64,000 nt of DNA from Hymenobacter sp. 15J16-1T3B. GTDB lineage: Bacteria > Bacteroidota > Bacteroidia > Cytophagales > Hymenobacteraceae. The position numbers were made by a program, and so were the translations under genes. The notes under the pieces were generated by a model. The model saw only the letters and a program-made list of their open reading frames with translations, searched no databases and was not told the origin of the DNA. Below are positions 12,026-21,388 of this stretch, in pieces (position 1 is the first letter of the stretch; each line of letters opens with the position of its first letter). The DNA lies in NCBI RefSeq assembly GCF_020711235.1, contig NZ_JAJFAV010000005.1:186001-250000 (forward strand), given 5' to 3'.

Positions 12026-14608
12026 CTATTGCAGCAGGTTATAGATGCCGATCAGCCGCTCATCTTTTTCCTTGCTGCGGATATCAGCCAGGGTAGTTTT
12101 GAGTGCTGGCATGTTCGAAGACAAGGTTCGTAGGCCGTGGTAGGCACCAAGGCGTACTTCATAATGCGGGTTGGTACGAGCCATCTGCTCCATTTTCTTC
12201 AGGGCCTTATCACGTTCCACCGCCGGGATGCGTAACATATAGGTACCAAAGTCCTGCAGCAGCTGGTACAGCGTGGCCGCATCGGCGTCGTCGAGCTGGG
12301 CGAGGTACCACTGATACTGGTCGAGGTTACCGTTCAGGGTGAAGTACGTGGAGAGGGCTCCGACGATGACCGGGTTCTTTTCACCGCGAAGACCTTCGAT
12401 GCGGGGCTGGGCGGCTACGGTTGGAGCCTTGGTCAGGGCGGTAATAGCGGCCCCCATCACCAAGTAGGAGCTATCGTTCAGCGCCTGGGTATAAACCCGG
12501 CCGTAGTCCTCGTTCTGGAAAGCCGAGAGGGTAGCAATGGTGGCGGCTCGCACGCGGCTGTCCTTATCAGTAGTAGCCACGCGTTCCAAATCCTTGCGCA
12601 CAGCTCCTCCTTCGGGGCCACGGTACCGGCGCAATCCTTCGGCCGCCGCGACGCGCACCCCCCAGAACGAGTCATTAAGGGCATTGCGCATCATGCTGCT
12701 CACGCCTAGGTCGCCTACTTTGGGCTTCAGCTCGGCAATGGCCTGCGTTTTCGACTGAAAGTTGCGGGCGTGGTAGAACTGGTACACCAGCTCCTCCTGG
12801 CTTTTTTCTTCGGTCAGCTCGGCCAGTAGGGTCTTGTCCGAATCAAACTGCACGAGGGCCGGCTTCTGGCTCGCGGGCAGTTGGAACGTCTGGTTGGCCT
12901 TGGTGACCACGATGCGGTGGTCGGTAGGCTTGTCGTTGACCCAAGTGGTTACCGTAACGGGCAACCGGTACACTGGCTGGTAGAGCGTATCCTGCTTTTG
13001 TACCACGCGCAGCGTCACTTTGCCATCGGCGTAAGAGTGCGCCACCGCCACGGTGGGGTGGCCGCGTTGCAAAAACCATTGGTCGAAAAACCACATCAGG
13101 TCCTCGCCGGTCACCTCTTCAAAGGTCATCCGCAGTTCGGCTAGCTCCACTGCGGAGAACTTGTGCTCGGTCAGGTAGCGGTTCAGGGCCGTGAAGAAGG
13201 CGTCGTCGCCGACATAGCTGCGCAGCATGTGGAGCACTTGCCCGCCTTTCTGGTAGGAATGACGGTCAAACATATCCTCCTTGTCGGCGTAGCGGTAACG
13301 CACGAGCGGTTCGCGCTTGCTCTGGGCTTCTTCGAAGTAGAGCGCCGCCTGCTTCTGGCTCCAGAGGTCGGCGGCGTCGCGGCCGTACTTGAACTCGTTC
13401 CAGAGGTACTCGCCGTAGTTAGCAAAAGCCTCGTTAAGCGGCAGGTTGCTCCACGACTCGGCCGTGACTAAGTCGCCGAACCACTGGTGAATCAGCTCGT
13501 GGGCAATGACGTCGTCGCTGTTGCCGTCGAGCAGCTGCCGGCGCGTCTTCATCGTCATCTCGGTGCCGTGTACCGTGGCCGTGGTGTTTTCCATGGCCCC
13601 CGAGATGTAGTCGCGCACGACGACTTGGCTGTATTTCTCCCACGGAAACTCCATGCCCAGCTTCTTGCTGAAAAACTCCAGCATCTGCGGGGTGCGGCCG
13701 AACAGAGGTCGGGCGTCGGCGGCGTTCTGCGGCTCCACGTAGTAATCGACGGCCTTGCCGTGCCAGGAGTCGTTGACGACGGCAAAGTCGCCGACGGCCA
13801 TCATGGCCAAGTAGGGCGCGTGGGCCAGGCTCTGCTTCCAGGTATCGGTGCGGGTGCCGTCGTTGTTTTTCTTCGACCCCACCAGCAAGCCGTTGGACAG
13901 CGTTTTAAACTGCTGCTCCACCGTCAGGCTGATTTCCTGCGTCATGCGCTGGTTGGGCCGGTCGATGGTCGGAAACCAGCAGGAGCTGCCCTCCGTCTCG
14001 CCCTGGGTCCAGAGCTGGCGGGGTTTGTTTTTCTCGGTGCCGAGCGGATTGATGAAGTACAGACCTTTGGAAGCCCGAATGGCCGCGCTGCCCCCGGTAG
14101 GCAGTTCGTTGGGCTTGGCCACGTACTGAATCCGCACTTGGTACGGCTCGGTGCGGGCGTAAGCGCGGTCCAGCGTTATGGCCAAGCGACGCTTGTCGTA
14201 CTGAAAGTTCAGGGTCTTTTCCTTGCCGCCCATTACCAGCTTCACACTCTTTACATCAAAGCCCTTGGCGTCGAGCACCAGTTGGGTTTGGGGGTAAAAG
14301 TGCGGACGCACGGTGACGGTGGCCGTACCCAGCAGCCACTGCTTGGCCCAATCAAAGCGCACGTCGAGCTTAGTATCGACCAAGTCGTGCAGCAGGGTGG
14401 CGGCGGGCTGAATAGGATTGACCGGCGGCAGCCAGTTCGGCACAATCATGATGGACTGGGAAGCCGGCTGCTTGCTGTCAGTCGGCTCGGTGGCCGCGGC
14501 CTTGTGGGGAGTGGTCTTCTTGGCCGAACCCGGCTTCGAAGGCTGCCCCAGCAAGGTAAAAGGCAATGCAATAGCCAGCGTAAAAGCCCCGAGTGCCGGA
14601 TATTTCAT
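12026..14608 (-). CDS. exported M1-family metallo-aminopeptidase with C-terminal HEAT-like repeats
   Basis: This 860-residue protein should remove N-terminal amino acids from peptides outside the cytoplasm. A signal peptide covers roughly residues 1-22. The M1 beta-sandwich domain comes first. The catalytic domain has the substrate-anchoring GAMEN motif near residue 337 and the zinc motif HELIHQWFGD near 370, with the third zinc ligand Glu in NEAFANYGE. From about residue 620 the helical repeats (RVAAAEGLRRY, RVRAATIATLSAF) form a HEAT-like tail as in Bacteroidota M1 enzymes. The gene stands alone, divergent from the biotin carrier gene; the spacer after it leads to the tuf-unit promoter. Confidence 0.93.
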   Translation of the reverse strand: MKYPALGAFTLAIALPFTLLGQPSKPGSAKKTTPHKAAATEPTDSKQPASQSIMIVPNWLPPVNPIQPAATLLHDLVDTKLDVRFDWAKQWLLGTATVTVRPHFYPQTQLVLDAKGFDVKSVKLVMGGKEKTLNFQYDKRRLAITLDRAYARTEPYQVRIQYVAKPNELPTGGSAAIRASKGLYFINPLGTEKNKPRQLWTQGETEGSSCWFPTIDRPNQRMTQEISLTVEQQFKTLSNGLLVGSKKNNDGTRTDTWKQSLAHAPYLAMMAVGDFAVVNDSWHGKAVDYYVEPQNAADARPLFGRTPQMLEFFSKKLGMEFPWEKYSQVVVRDYISGAMENTTATVHGTEMTMKTRRQLLDGNSDDVIAHELIHQWFGDLVTAESWSNLPLNEAFANYGEYLWNEFKYGRDAADLWSQKQAALYFEEAQSKREPLVRYRYADKEDMFDRHSYQKGGQVLHMLRSYVGDDAFFTALNRYLTEHKFSAVELAELRMTFEEVTGEDLMWFFDQWFLQRGHPTVAVAHSYADGKVTLRVVQKQDTLYQPVYRLPVTVTTWVNDKPTDHRIVVTKANQTFQLPASQKPALVQFDSDKTLLAELTEEKSQEELVYQFYHARNFQSKTQAIAELKPKVGDLGVSSMMRNALNDSFWGVRVAAAEGLRRYRGPEGGAVRKDLERVATTDKDSRVRAATIATLSAFQNEDYGRVYTQALNDSSYLVMGAAITALTKAPTVAAQPRIEGLRGEKNPVIVGALSTYFTLNGNLDQYQWYLAQLDDADAATLYQLLQDFGTYMLRIPAVERDKALKKMEQMARTNPHYEVRLGAYHGLRTLSSNMPALKTTLADIRSKEKDERLIGIYNLLQ

Positions 14609-14716
14609 GAGGAGCTAGTTGGGGTAATCTGAGGGTTGAAGTTCCGAAATAATTTCAGATTCCCTCTATCTTTAAGCCCTTTTCCGCCGCATTCTCCCCC
14701 ATCTTACCCCACCCGC

Positions 14717-15217
14717 ATGCTACAGGTCAGCGCTGGCCCCGGACACTCGTGGAGTGTCGACATCAACGCCCACGGTATCACCGTCGATGAGCAACCGTTT
14801 GACTGGGACCTGATTGACTTGGGCGAGGGCCGCTACCACCTGCTGTACCAAGGGCGCTCATATGCCGCCGAACTCCTGGAAATCGACGCTGCAACGAAGA
14901 CCGTGCAGCTCAAGCTCGACGGGCAGCGGTTTGAACTGCAGGCCAAGGACCGGTTCGACCTCTTGCTGGACAAGCTGGGCATGAGTCAAGCGGCCAGTAA
15001 CAAGATCAACGAGGTGAAAGCGCCCATGCCGGGCCTCATCGTCGCCATCAGGGTGGAGCCGGGCCAGGCCGTGCAGAAGGGCGACCCGCTGCTGGTGCTG
15101 GAAGCCATGAAAATGGAGAACATCCTCAAGTCGCCCGGCGACGGGGTGGTGGGCGCCGTAAAAGTGGGCATGCGCGACAACGTTCAGAAAGGCCAGGTGC
15201 TGATTCAGTTTGCTTAA
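14717..15217 (+). CDS. biotin carboxyl carrier (biotin/lipoyl attachment) protein
   Basis: This 166-residue protein carries biotin for an acyl-CoA carboxylase. The C-terminal biotinyl domain spans about residues 95-166 with the acceptor motif EAMKMEN, Lys132. The N-terminal half (GHSWSVDINAHGITVDEQPF...YHLLYQGRSYAAELLEID) resembles the interaction domain found in propionyl-CoA-carboxylase-type carriers of Bacteroidota. I chose the ATG at 14717; an in-frame upstream ATG at 14636 would add a Pro/Ser-rich stretch unlike the family. The carboxylase partners are not in this window. It is divergent from the aminopeptidase and lies 70 bases before pyrH. Confidence 0.9.
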   Translation: MLQVSAGPGHSWSVDINAHGITVDEQPFDWDLIDLGEGRYHLLYQGRSYAAELLEIDAATKTVQLKLDGQRFELQAKDRFDLLLDKLGMSQAASNKINEVKAPMPGLIVAIRVEPGQAVQKGDPLLVLEAMKMENILKSPGDGVVGAVKVGMRDNVQKGQVLIQFA

Positions 15218-15287
15218 GCTGTTTCGGCTCCCCTCTCCTAGTACGGCGTCGCGTCCGTAGCGAAGTCATCAACCTAACTCCAGACCG

Positions 15288-16085
15288 TTGAAATACAACC
15301 GAATCCTGCTGAAGCTGAGCGGCGAAGCCCTAATGGGCAAGCAGCAGTACGGCATCGACGCCGACCGTCTGATGCAGTACGCCGAAGAAGTACGCGCCGT
15401 GGCCGAAGCGGGCGTGCAAGTAGCCGTGGTTATCGGCGGGGGCAACATTTTCCGCGGCGTGCAGGCCGAAGCATTCGGGCTCGACCGCGTGCAGGGCGAC
15501 TACATGGGCATGCTGGCCACGGTAATTAATTCGATGGCCCTGCAGAGCGCCCTCGAAAAGCTGGGTACGCCCACCCGCCTGCTCTCAGGCCTGACCATTC
15601 AGCGCGTGTGTGAGCCGTACATCCGCCGCCGGGCCATGCGCCACCTCGAAAAAGGCCGCGTGGTCATCTTCGGCGCCGGCATCGGCTCGCCGTACTTCAC
15701 TACCGACTCGGCCGCTTCGCTGCGCGCCATCGAAGTGGAGGCCGACGTGGTGCTGAAGGGCACCCGCGTCGACGGCATCTACACGGCCGACCCCGAGAAG
15801 GACCCCACGGCCACGCGCTACCCCCAGATTACCTTCGACGAGGTAATGGAAAAGAACCTGAACGTGATGGACATGACGGCTTTTACGCTCTGCAAGGAGA
15901 ATAACCTGCCCATCATCGTGTTCGACATGAACAAGGAAGGCAACCTGCGCCGCCTCATCAACGGCGAGGAAGTGGGGACGCTCGTTACCATGAACGGCGC
16001 CCAGCACAACCTCGACCCCAAGCACGGGGGCCTGCAGCCCGACGTACACCACTCCTCGACGGCCTCGGCCGACCAACAGGCTTAA
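15288..16085 (+). CDS. pyrH: UMP kinase
   Basis: UMP kinase makes UDP from UMP in pyrimidine nucleotide synthesis. The amino acid kinase fold is visible from [11 protein letters not shown] (residues 7-17) through GGGNIFRG, the [16 protein letters not shown] segment and [20 protein letters not shown]. The frame begins with TTG at 15288, which fits the conserved start of the protein. At 265 residues it is about 25 longer than most UMP kinases because of a hydrophilic tail after the conserved end ([20 protein letters not shown]). It is followed by frr after a 109-base AT-rich spacer, the common pyrH-frr pairing. Confidence 0.97.
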   Translation: MKYNRILLKLSGEALMGKQQYGIDADRLMQYAEEVRAVAEAGVQVAVVIGGGNIFRGVQAEAFGLDRVQGDYMGMLATVINSMALQSALEKLGTPTRLLSGLTIQRVCEPYIRRRAMRHLEKGRVVIFGAGIGSPYFTTDSAASLRAIEVEADVVLKGTRVDGIYTADPEKDPTATRYPQITFDEVMEKNLNVMDMTAFTLCKENNLPIIVFDMNKEGNLRRLINGEEVGTLVTMNGAQHNLDPKHGGLQPDVHHSSTASADQQA

Positions 16086-16194
16086 TTCAATTAAAAACCA
16101 AAAATGAAGAGTTAGAAAGCCTCCGCGGCACTGCAATCGGGCCTGACCTTCGTTTCTGCTTTTTAATTCTCAATTTTTAATTCACCCCCTACAC

Positions 16195-16758
16195 ATGGAC
16201 GAAGAAATTCAGCTGTACCTGAGCGACGCCGAAGAATCGATGGCGAAGGCTCTGCAGCACACCAACACGGAGCTGAGCCGCATCCGGGCCGGCAAAGCCA
16301 CGCCTGCCATGCTGGACTCTTTGCGCGTCGATTACTACGGCACGCCCACGCCGGTCGGCCAAGTTGCCAACGTGTCGGCCCCCGATGCCCGCTCGCTGGT
16401 TATCCGCCCCTGGGAAAAGAACATGCTGGGCGAAATCTCCAAGGCCATCAAAAACAGCGACCTGGGCCTGAACCCGGTGATGGACGCTGATTCTGTACGT
16501 CTGAACCTGCCCCCCATGACCGAGGAGCGCCGCCGCGACTTGGTGAAGCAGGTGAAAAACGAAGCCGAGAGCGGCAAGGTCCGCATCCGCGGCATCCGCA
16601 AGGACGTGAACGAGTCGCTGCGCAAGCTGCAGAAGGAAGGCGCGTCGGAAGATGCTATCAAAGATGCCGAAGCCAAGGTGCAGAAGTACACCGACAGCTA
16701 CATCGTCAAGATTGACGACGCGATGAGCAAGAAGGAAGCGGAGATTATGACTATCTAA
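16195..16758 (+). CDS. frr: ribosome recycling factor
   Basis: RRF splits post-termination ribosomes together with EF-G. The 187-residue product has the normal length and motifs: ELSRIRAGKATPAMLDSLRVDYYG near residues 27-50 and the long helical domain ending IVKIDDAMSKKEAEIMTI. It follows pyrH on the same strand. The spacer before it is AT-rich (TTTTTAATTCTCAATTTTTAA just upstream), unlike the surrounding GC-rich DNA. A strong bidirectional terminator follows. Confidence 0.98.
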   Translation: MDEEIQLYLSDAEESMAKALQHTNTELSRIRAGKATPAMLDSLRVDYYGTPTPVGQVANVSAPDARSLVIRPWEKNMLGEISKAIKNSDLGLNPVMDADSVRLNLPPMTEERRRDLVKQVKNEAESGKVRIRGIRKDVNESLRKLQKEGASEDAIKDAEAKVQKYTDSYIVKIDDAMSKKEAEIMTI

Positions 16759-16776
16759 GCTTTCAGCTCTTTGCTG

Positions 16777-16824
16777 AAACCAGAAGCGCCCCGGCTGACG
16801 TGTCAGCCGGGGCGCTTCTGGTTT
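16777..16824. terminator. bidirectional terminator between frr and nadD
   Basis: A perfect 22-bp stem pairs 16777-16798 with 16803-16824 around a 4-base loop. AAA/TTT at the base serves both directions. It lies between the convergent genes frr and nadD. Confidence 0.85.
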
Positions 16825-16838
16825 GTGCTACTCGCAAA

Positions 16839-17423
16839 TTAATCCTGCCAATACCGCTGCGCTTTAATTTCACGCTCCACCGATTCCGGCACGAGGTAGC
16901 GAATGGACTGTCCGGCGCGAATACTGCTGCGGATGAACGTGGCCGAAATATCTAGTAACGGTGCTTCCACCACGCGCACCTGCGCCGGCAGGGGCTCGGG
17001 TAGCGCGTAACCCGGTCGTGGGTACACGTACACCTTGAACTCCGTCAGCAGGCGGTCGGCGGACTTCCAACGGGGCAGGCCCGGCAGGTTGTCACCCCCC
17101 ATAAGCAATATGAACTCGGTGCCCGGGTATTGCCGACTCAGCTCATCGAGGGTGTCGATGGTGTAACTGGGCTTAGGCAGGCCGAATTCCACGTCGAGCA
17201 CGCGCAGCCGCTCGTTGCCGGCAATGGCCAACTGCACTAGGTGCAGGCGAGCCTGCTCGGCGAGCAGCTCCTCCCCTACCTTGAACGGGCTCTGCGGCGA
17301 CACCACCAACCACACCGCATCCAGGTCGGTGCGGGTGGCGAGGTGGTTGGCCAGAATCAGGTGCCCGACGTGAATGGGGTTGAACGAGCCGAACAAGAGG
17401 CCCACGCGTTGCGGGCTGCTCAT
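16839..17423 (-). CDS. nadD: nicotinate-nucleotide adenylyltransferase
   Basis: NadD adenylates nicotinate mononucleotide in NAD synthesis. The 194-residue protein has the nucleotidyltransferase start GLLFGSFNPIHVGHL (residues 8-22) with the HxGH signature, and the C-terminal ISATFIRSSIRAG motif that corresponds to the ISSTxIR signature. Its ATG overlaps the gmk stop (ATGA), so the two are translationally coupled. Confidence 0.97.
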   Translation of the reverse strand: MSSPQRVGLLFGSFNPIHVGHLILANHLATRTDLDAVWLVVSPQSPFKVGEELLAEQARLHLVQLAIAGNERLRVLDVEFGLPKPSYTIDTLDELSRQYPGTEFILLMGGDNLPGLPRWKSADRLLTEFKVYVYPRPGYALPEPLPAQVRVVEAPLLDISATFIRSSIRAGQSIRYLVPESVEREIKAQRYWQD

Positions 17424-18007
17424 CAGACGATGGCCGGCTCGGCGGTTATAAAGTCGCGCACGAGCTTTTCGGCCTGGGCGGTGGCTTGATCGAGGTCATC
17501 GTTGACGATGACCGCGTCAAACCGGTCCTCAAAGGTCAACTCAAAGTTGGCCTTGTAGAGGCGGGCCGAGATGCTCGAAGCAGAATCGGTGGCGCGGGCG
17601 CGCAAGCGCTGCTCCAGCACTTCCAAAGACGGCGGCTTCACAAAAATGCAAAGGGCACGCTCTTTGTAAAAGTCTTTGATGCTGAGGCCGCCTTTCACGT
17701 CGATGTCGAGAATGGCGTGTTTGCCGCCTTCCCAGATGCGCTCGACTTCGGATTTCAGGGTGCCGTAGTAGGAGCCTTCGTAGACTTCCTCCCACTCCAC
17801 GAACTCATCGTGGCGGATTTTCTCCTGAAACTCCTGAACCGTAATGAAATAGTAGTCCTTGCCGTTCTGCTCGGCCCGGCCGCGCCGGTCGCGCGTGCAG
17901 GCCGAGATAGAAAAGCTCAGCTCCGGAATGCGTTCCATGAGCCGGTGGACGATGGTGGTTTTGCCTGCCCCGGAAGGCGCCGAAAACGCGATGATTTTGC
18001 CCTGCAT
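17423..18007 (-). CDS. gmk: guanylate kinase
   Basis: Guanylate kinase converts GMP to GDP. The 194-residue protein has the P-loop SAPSGAGKTT at residues 9-18 and the GMP-binding SISACTRDRRGRAEQNGKDYYF and EWEEVYEGSYYGT segments. It starts 9 bases after the anti-sigma-like gene and overlaps nadD at its end, so it sits inside a four-gene run with a sigma factor. Confidence 0.97.
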   Translation of the reverse strand: MQGKIIAFSAPSGAGKTTIVHRLMERIPELSFSISACTRDRRGRAEQNGKDYYFITVQEFQEKIRHDEFVEWEEVYEGSYYGTLKSEVERIWEGGKHAILDIDVKGGLSIKDFYKERALCIFVKPPSLEVLEQRLRARATDSASSISARLYKANFELTFEDRFDAVIVNDDLDQATAQAEKLVRDFITAEPAIV

Positions 18008-18016
18008 GGGGCAAAA

Positions 18017-18307
18017 TTAGGCCTTTTCAGCCTGCACGCGTGCCATAATGTTGGCAGAAAGACCAGCGGGCACGCCTTTGCGGCCTACGTACTGGTTCAC
18101 GAAATCAACGAAAACGCGCTGCTTATCAATGCTATCGAAGCAGGGCGAGCAGTCTTCCGCATGATTGACGAAGTACTCTTCGTCCTCCATAGTAGGGTCT
18201 TGGCCTACGATGATTTGGTCGAGGATGGTGTTCACACGCTCACAGTCGGCGCCGGCGGCGGGGGTAGCGGCCGGACCTTGTTGGTTTGGTGTAGACTTCA
18301 GGGCCAT
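18017..18307 (-). CDS. putative zinc-binding anti-sigma factor
   Basis: This 96-residue protein has the motif HAEDCSPC near residues 49-56, the HxxxCxxC core of ZAS-type anti-sigma factors such as RsrA. The gene lies 39 bases downstream of an ECF-type sigma factor gene, which is where such partners are normally encoded. No transmembrane segment is visible, so it would be a soluble, possibly redox- or zinc-responsive, regulator. Function is inferred from motif and position. What is odd is that gmk follows after only 9 bases, placing housekeeping genes in the same run. Confidence 0.7.
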   Translation of the reverse strand: MALKSTPNQQGPAATPAAGADCERVNTILDQIIVGQDPTMEDEEYFVNHAEDCSPCFDSIDKQRVFVDFVNQYVGRKGVPAGLSANIMARVQAEKA

Positions 18308-18346
18308 AGCGGAGGAGGTAAGTCGGTGGAGGAGTGTTAAATGTAC

Positions 18347-18997
18347 TTAGTCTTCGTCTTCGTCGTACGCTGGGGCAACATCACCTTCCTCAGAATCGTT
18401 GCCGTAACCCATTTTTTTTGCGTAGCGCTCCAGTTTGTCTTTCAAGAAATTACGGGCGCGGTGCAGCCGGGAACGGACCGTTCCGATGGGGATATCCAGC
18501 ACCTTGGCCATTTCCTCGTAGGTAAACCCTTCCAGGTCGCAGAGGATAATCACGGTGCGGAAATCGACCGGCAGCGAGTTCAGCGCGCTGGCTACTTCGT
18601 CACCGATCAGGTCGCGGGTGGCTTGCTGACGCAGGTCGGGTGAGGAGGCACCCGTGTCGGCGTCGGCATCTACGTCCTCGGTGTTGTAGTAGCCCTCAAT
18701 TTCGCTGTAGTCAACTTTGGCGGGCTGCTTGCTCTTTTTCCGAAAATCGTTGATGAACGAATTTTTCAGGATGCGAAACAGCCAGGCTTTGGCGTTGGTT
18801 CCGGGCTCGAAGTATTCGAAGAAGCGGTAAGCCTTCAGGTAGGTTTCCTGGACGAGGTCGTTGGCGTCGTCTTCGTCGAGGGTTAGGCGGAAGGCAAAGT
18901 TGTAGAGGGAATCCAGCACGGGCAGCAGCTCGGCTTGGAAACGACGGTCTTTTTCCTCCTTGCTCAGTTTCGGAACCCGTTCGGGAGTGTCGCTCAT
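18347..18997 (-). CDS. ECF-type RNA polymerase sigma factor
   Basis: This 216-residue protein has sigma region 2 at about residues 25-95 (DANDLVQETYLKAYRFFEYFEPGTNAKAWLFRILKNSFIND) and region 4 at about 140-195 (LPVDFRTVIILCDLEGFTYEEMAKVLDIPIGTVRSRLHRAR). A linker of about 35 acidic residues separates them, and the C-terminus is acidic. Together with the downstream HxxxCxxC protein it resembles the SigR/RsrA type of oxidative or thiol-stress pairs; this is inference. A candidate promoter element (TACATTTA) lies upstream without a well-spaced TTG. Confidence 0.92.
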   Translation of the reverse strand: MSDTPERVPKLSKEEKDRRFQAELLPVLDSLYNFAFRLTLDEDDANDLVQETYLKAYRFFEYFEPGTNAKAWLFRILKNSFINDFRKKSKQPAKVDYSEIEGYYNTEDVDADADTGASSPDLRQQATRDLIGDEVASALNSLPVDFRTVIILCDLEGFTYEEMAKVLDIPIGTVRSRLHRARNFLKDKLERYAKKMGYGNDSEEGDVAPAYDEDED

Positions 18998-19065
18998 AGA
19001 GGTGGGTGGTTCAGGCAGGTGAGTATTGCCTCGGCTAAATGTAACGAAAGGTTGCCTTCAACGGG

Positions 19066-20331
19066 TTACACGCTGGGTTGTCGGTGCCGGTCGGCTGCGA
19101 CGACCAGAAAGCCATAGAGGAAGACGAACAGGTTGAAGCCGATCTGCATTTCCAGCAGCGAATCGGCCAGGGCCGCCGCCGCGAAAATGAGCAGGTAGGC
19201 TCTCACGTACGGATTTTGGCGCAAGCCGGGTTGCACTAGGGGCGTAATCAGTACCCAAAGCCACAGCAGCAGCCCCGCTACGCCGGCCCCGACGAGGTAG
19301 TGGACGTACTGATTATGAATCATCACGCGGTTTTCCTGCGTCAGGCCGTAGGTCTGCCAGGAAAATTGCTCGTCCATGGCTTGGCGTACGTCGGCGGGCG
19401 CCACACCCAGCCAGGGGTGCTCGGCCACCAACACCTGCGCGTTGTGCAGGGCCGCCAGCCGCCGGCTGATGGAAAGCTGGTTGATGTCACGGCCCGCGTT
19501 GTACTCGTTGATGTCGTAGAGCGTGGCGCCGATGCGTTTCTGCACCGACGGCAGGCTCACGTAAGCCGTGGTGGCCAAGGCAATGCCCACTGCCAGCAAC
19601 GCCAGCGCCAGCACCGGCCGCCGAAACAGCAGCAGCAGGCCCGACACAAACAACGCGGCGTAGAAGGCCAGCAACCCGGTGCGGTACACCAATACGTGCA
19701 GGCTCAAGGTGGCCGCGGCGGCGGCGCCCAACAGCAACCATCGGCTTAACCGGCCCGCCCGCGCCTCACGGCTGAGCGACACGGCCCAAAAAGCCGACAG
19801 GGCCAGCATGATGCCAAAGTAAATGTGGAAAATGCCGGTGACGGAAGGCACGTTCTGCCCCGTACCAATCAGCTCCTGCGCCCAAGCCGGGTCGGCGAGG
19901 TAACGGCCCAAGGTGGCCAGTCCCAGCAGCGCCGTACTGCCCACAAACCCTACCCCGAGGCCAAACCGCTGCCGCCCGGAAAGCGGCACGGCCACGGCAA
20001 ACGCCAGCGGCACGCCGATTAGCGGCAGCTGGCGGTACACCTCGTGGCGCCACACCGACCAGTCGGAGGTGTACCACCACGTGAGCGGGATGAGCAGGTA
20101 GAGTGCGGCCGCCCGCTGGGCGGCACCATTGCGTAGCCATTGCGTGGCGGTTTGGCGCAGCTGGGGGTTAAGCAAGGCCGCCGCCACGCCTGCCACCGGC
20201 GCCAGCGCCACCAGCGCCCGGGCCGTGGTCAGCAGCCCGATGGCGCCGGCCACGCACGCGATGAGTAGTAGGTATTGCGACAGGTAGCCACGCCGGTACC
20301 ACGCCGCAAATGCACTAGGGGAAGCTTCCAC
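19066..20331 (-). CDS. O-antigen ligase family polysaccharide polymerase/ligase
   Basis: This 421-residue inner-membrane protein has about ten hydrophobic segments, a large loop between roughly residues 270 and 335, and the HNQYVHYLVGAGVAGLLLWL segment typical of the Wzy_C/O-antigen ligase family. It uses a GTG start at 20331. It is the last gene of a run with a GT9 and a GT2 glycosyltransferase, which supports a role in joining or polymerising a surface glycan. Ligase and polymerase cannot be told apart from sequence alone. Confidence 0.85.
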   Translation of the reverse strand: MEASPSAFAAWYRRGYLSQYLLLIACVAGAIGLLTTARALVALAPVAGVAAALLNPQLRQTATQWLRNGAAQRAAALYLLIPLTWWYTSDWSVWRHEVYRQLPLIGVPLAFAVAVPLSGRQRFGLGVGFVGSTALLGLATLGRYLADPAWAQELIGTGQNVPSVTGIFHIYFGIMLALSAFWAVSLSREARAGRLSRWLLLGAAAAATLSLHVLVYRTGLLAFYAALFVSGLLLLFRRPVLALALLAVGIALATTAYVSLPSVQKRIGATLYDINEYNAGRDINQLSISRRLAALHNAQVLVAEHPWLGVAPADVRQAMDEQFSWQTYGLTQENRVMIHNQYVHYLVGAGVAGLLLWLWVLITPLVQPGLRQNPYVRAYLLIFAAAALADSLLEMQIGFNLFVFLYGFLVVAADRHRQPSV

Positions 20332-20356
20332 ACGAAAACAATAAAAGCCGCTAAAG

Positions 20357-21388
20357 CTACGACGCGGCCAGCGGCTGCCAAACCGCTATGCGGCTCAGCA
20401 ACTCGGCCGCCGCAATGGCCTTGATGCAGGTGCACGCCGCGGGTGCTTGGCGGCAATCGGCACAATCCGGCTTGTCGAACACCACGAACTCGGCGTGCGG
20501 GCCCAGCGGAGCCCAGCGGCCCGGGTGAATGGGGCGCATCGGCGGAAACACCCCCAGCGCGTGCCGGCCGAGCGCAGCCGCCAAGTGCAACGGCCCGGTA
20601 CCGGAAGCCACTAGGCCATCGGCGGCGGCAATGAAAGCCAGGAATTGTGGCAGGGACAGTTGCCCGGTCAGGTCGGTGAGCACGGCAGCGTGTTCGCGCA
20701 GCCACTCGCGCATGGAGTCGCCCTCGGCTTGCGTACCGCTGACGAAGACGCGGTGGCCCTGCTGGTGCAGTGCCCGGGCCAGCGCCCCGTAGTGCTCCAG
20801 TCCCCACTCGCGGCCGTGGCCACGGGAGCGGGGGTGCAGGATGAGGTTCAGCTGCTGGGGGCGTTGCCGCGCCAGCTGCGCGGCGTGGAGCGGCGCCAGC
20901 GGTTCGGTGGCCCGCAGCCGGCCCAGCGGTACCAGTTCGGCCAGCGTGGGTAGGTCAGTTAGCCCCAGGGGCCGCAGCAACTCCAGGTTAAGCTGGGCCT
21001 CGTGCAGGGGCGAGTTGCGCCGGCTTAGGGCCACCAGTCGGTTGCAGGTCAACCAGTGAAACCAGCGGTTGCGCGTGCCGATACGCAGCGGAATGCGGGC
21101 CTGTCGGCACAGCCCGGCCAGGCGGCGGTTCGGGAATACGTGCAGTACGGCGTCGGCCCCAATGGCGCGCAGCGCGGCTACCTGCTCGGCGGCAGGCAGC
21201 TTTTGCAGGTCGTCGTCGCTGATGAAGGCATCAATAGCGGGACAGGCAGCGGCTACGGCGCGGGTGTAGTCGCGCCCGAGCAGGACCACGCGGCAAGCGG
21301 GGTAGCGCTGCTTCAGCCAGCCGCAGACGGGCAACGTCAGCACCAAGTCCCCAATAGCGTCGGTGCGGCTTACGAGAAAGGTCTTCAT
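20357..21388 (-). CDS. glycosyltransferase family 9 (heptosyltransferase-like)
   Basis: The 343-residue protein has the GT9 layout: an N-terminal Rossmann domain starting FLVSRTDAIGDLVLTLPVCGWLKQ and a C-terminal donor domain with VASGTGPLHLAAALG near residue 265. Four cysteines cluster near the C-terminus (DCADCRQAPAACTC), possibly a metal site. The ATG overlaps the GT2 stop (ATGA). It should add a heptose or similar sugar to an LPS/LOS core; acceptor and donor are unknown. Confidence 0.88.
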   Translation of the reverse strand: MKTFLVSRTDAIGDLVLTLPVCGWLKQRYPACRVVLLGRDYTRAVAAACPAIDAFISDDDLQKLPAAEQVAALRAIGADAVLHVFPNRRLAGLCRQARIPLRIGTRNRWFHWLTCNRLVALSRRNSPLHEAQLNLELLRPLGLTDLPTLAELVPLGRLRATEPLAPLHAAQLARQRPQQLNLILHPRSRGHGREWGLEHYGALARALHQQGHRVFVSGTQAEGDSMREWLREHAAVLTDLTGQLSLPQFLAFIAAADGLVASGTGPLHLAAALGRHALGVFPPMRPIHPGRWAPLGPHAEFVVFDKPDCADCRQAPAACTCIKAIAAAELLSRIAVWQPLAAS

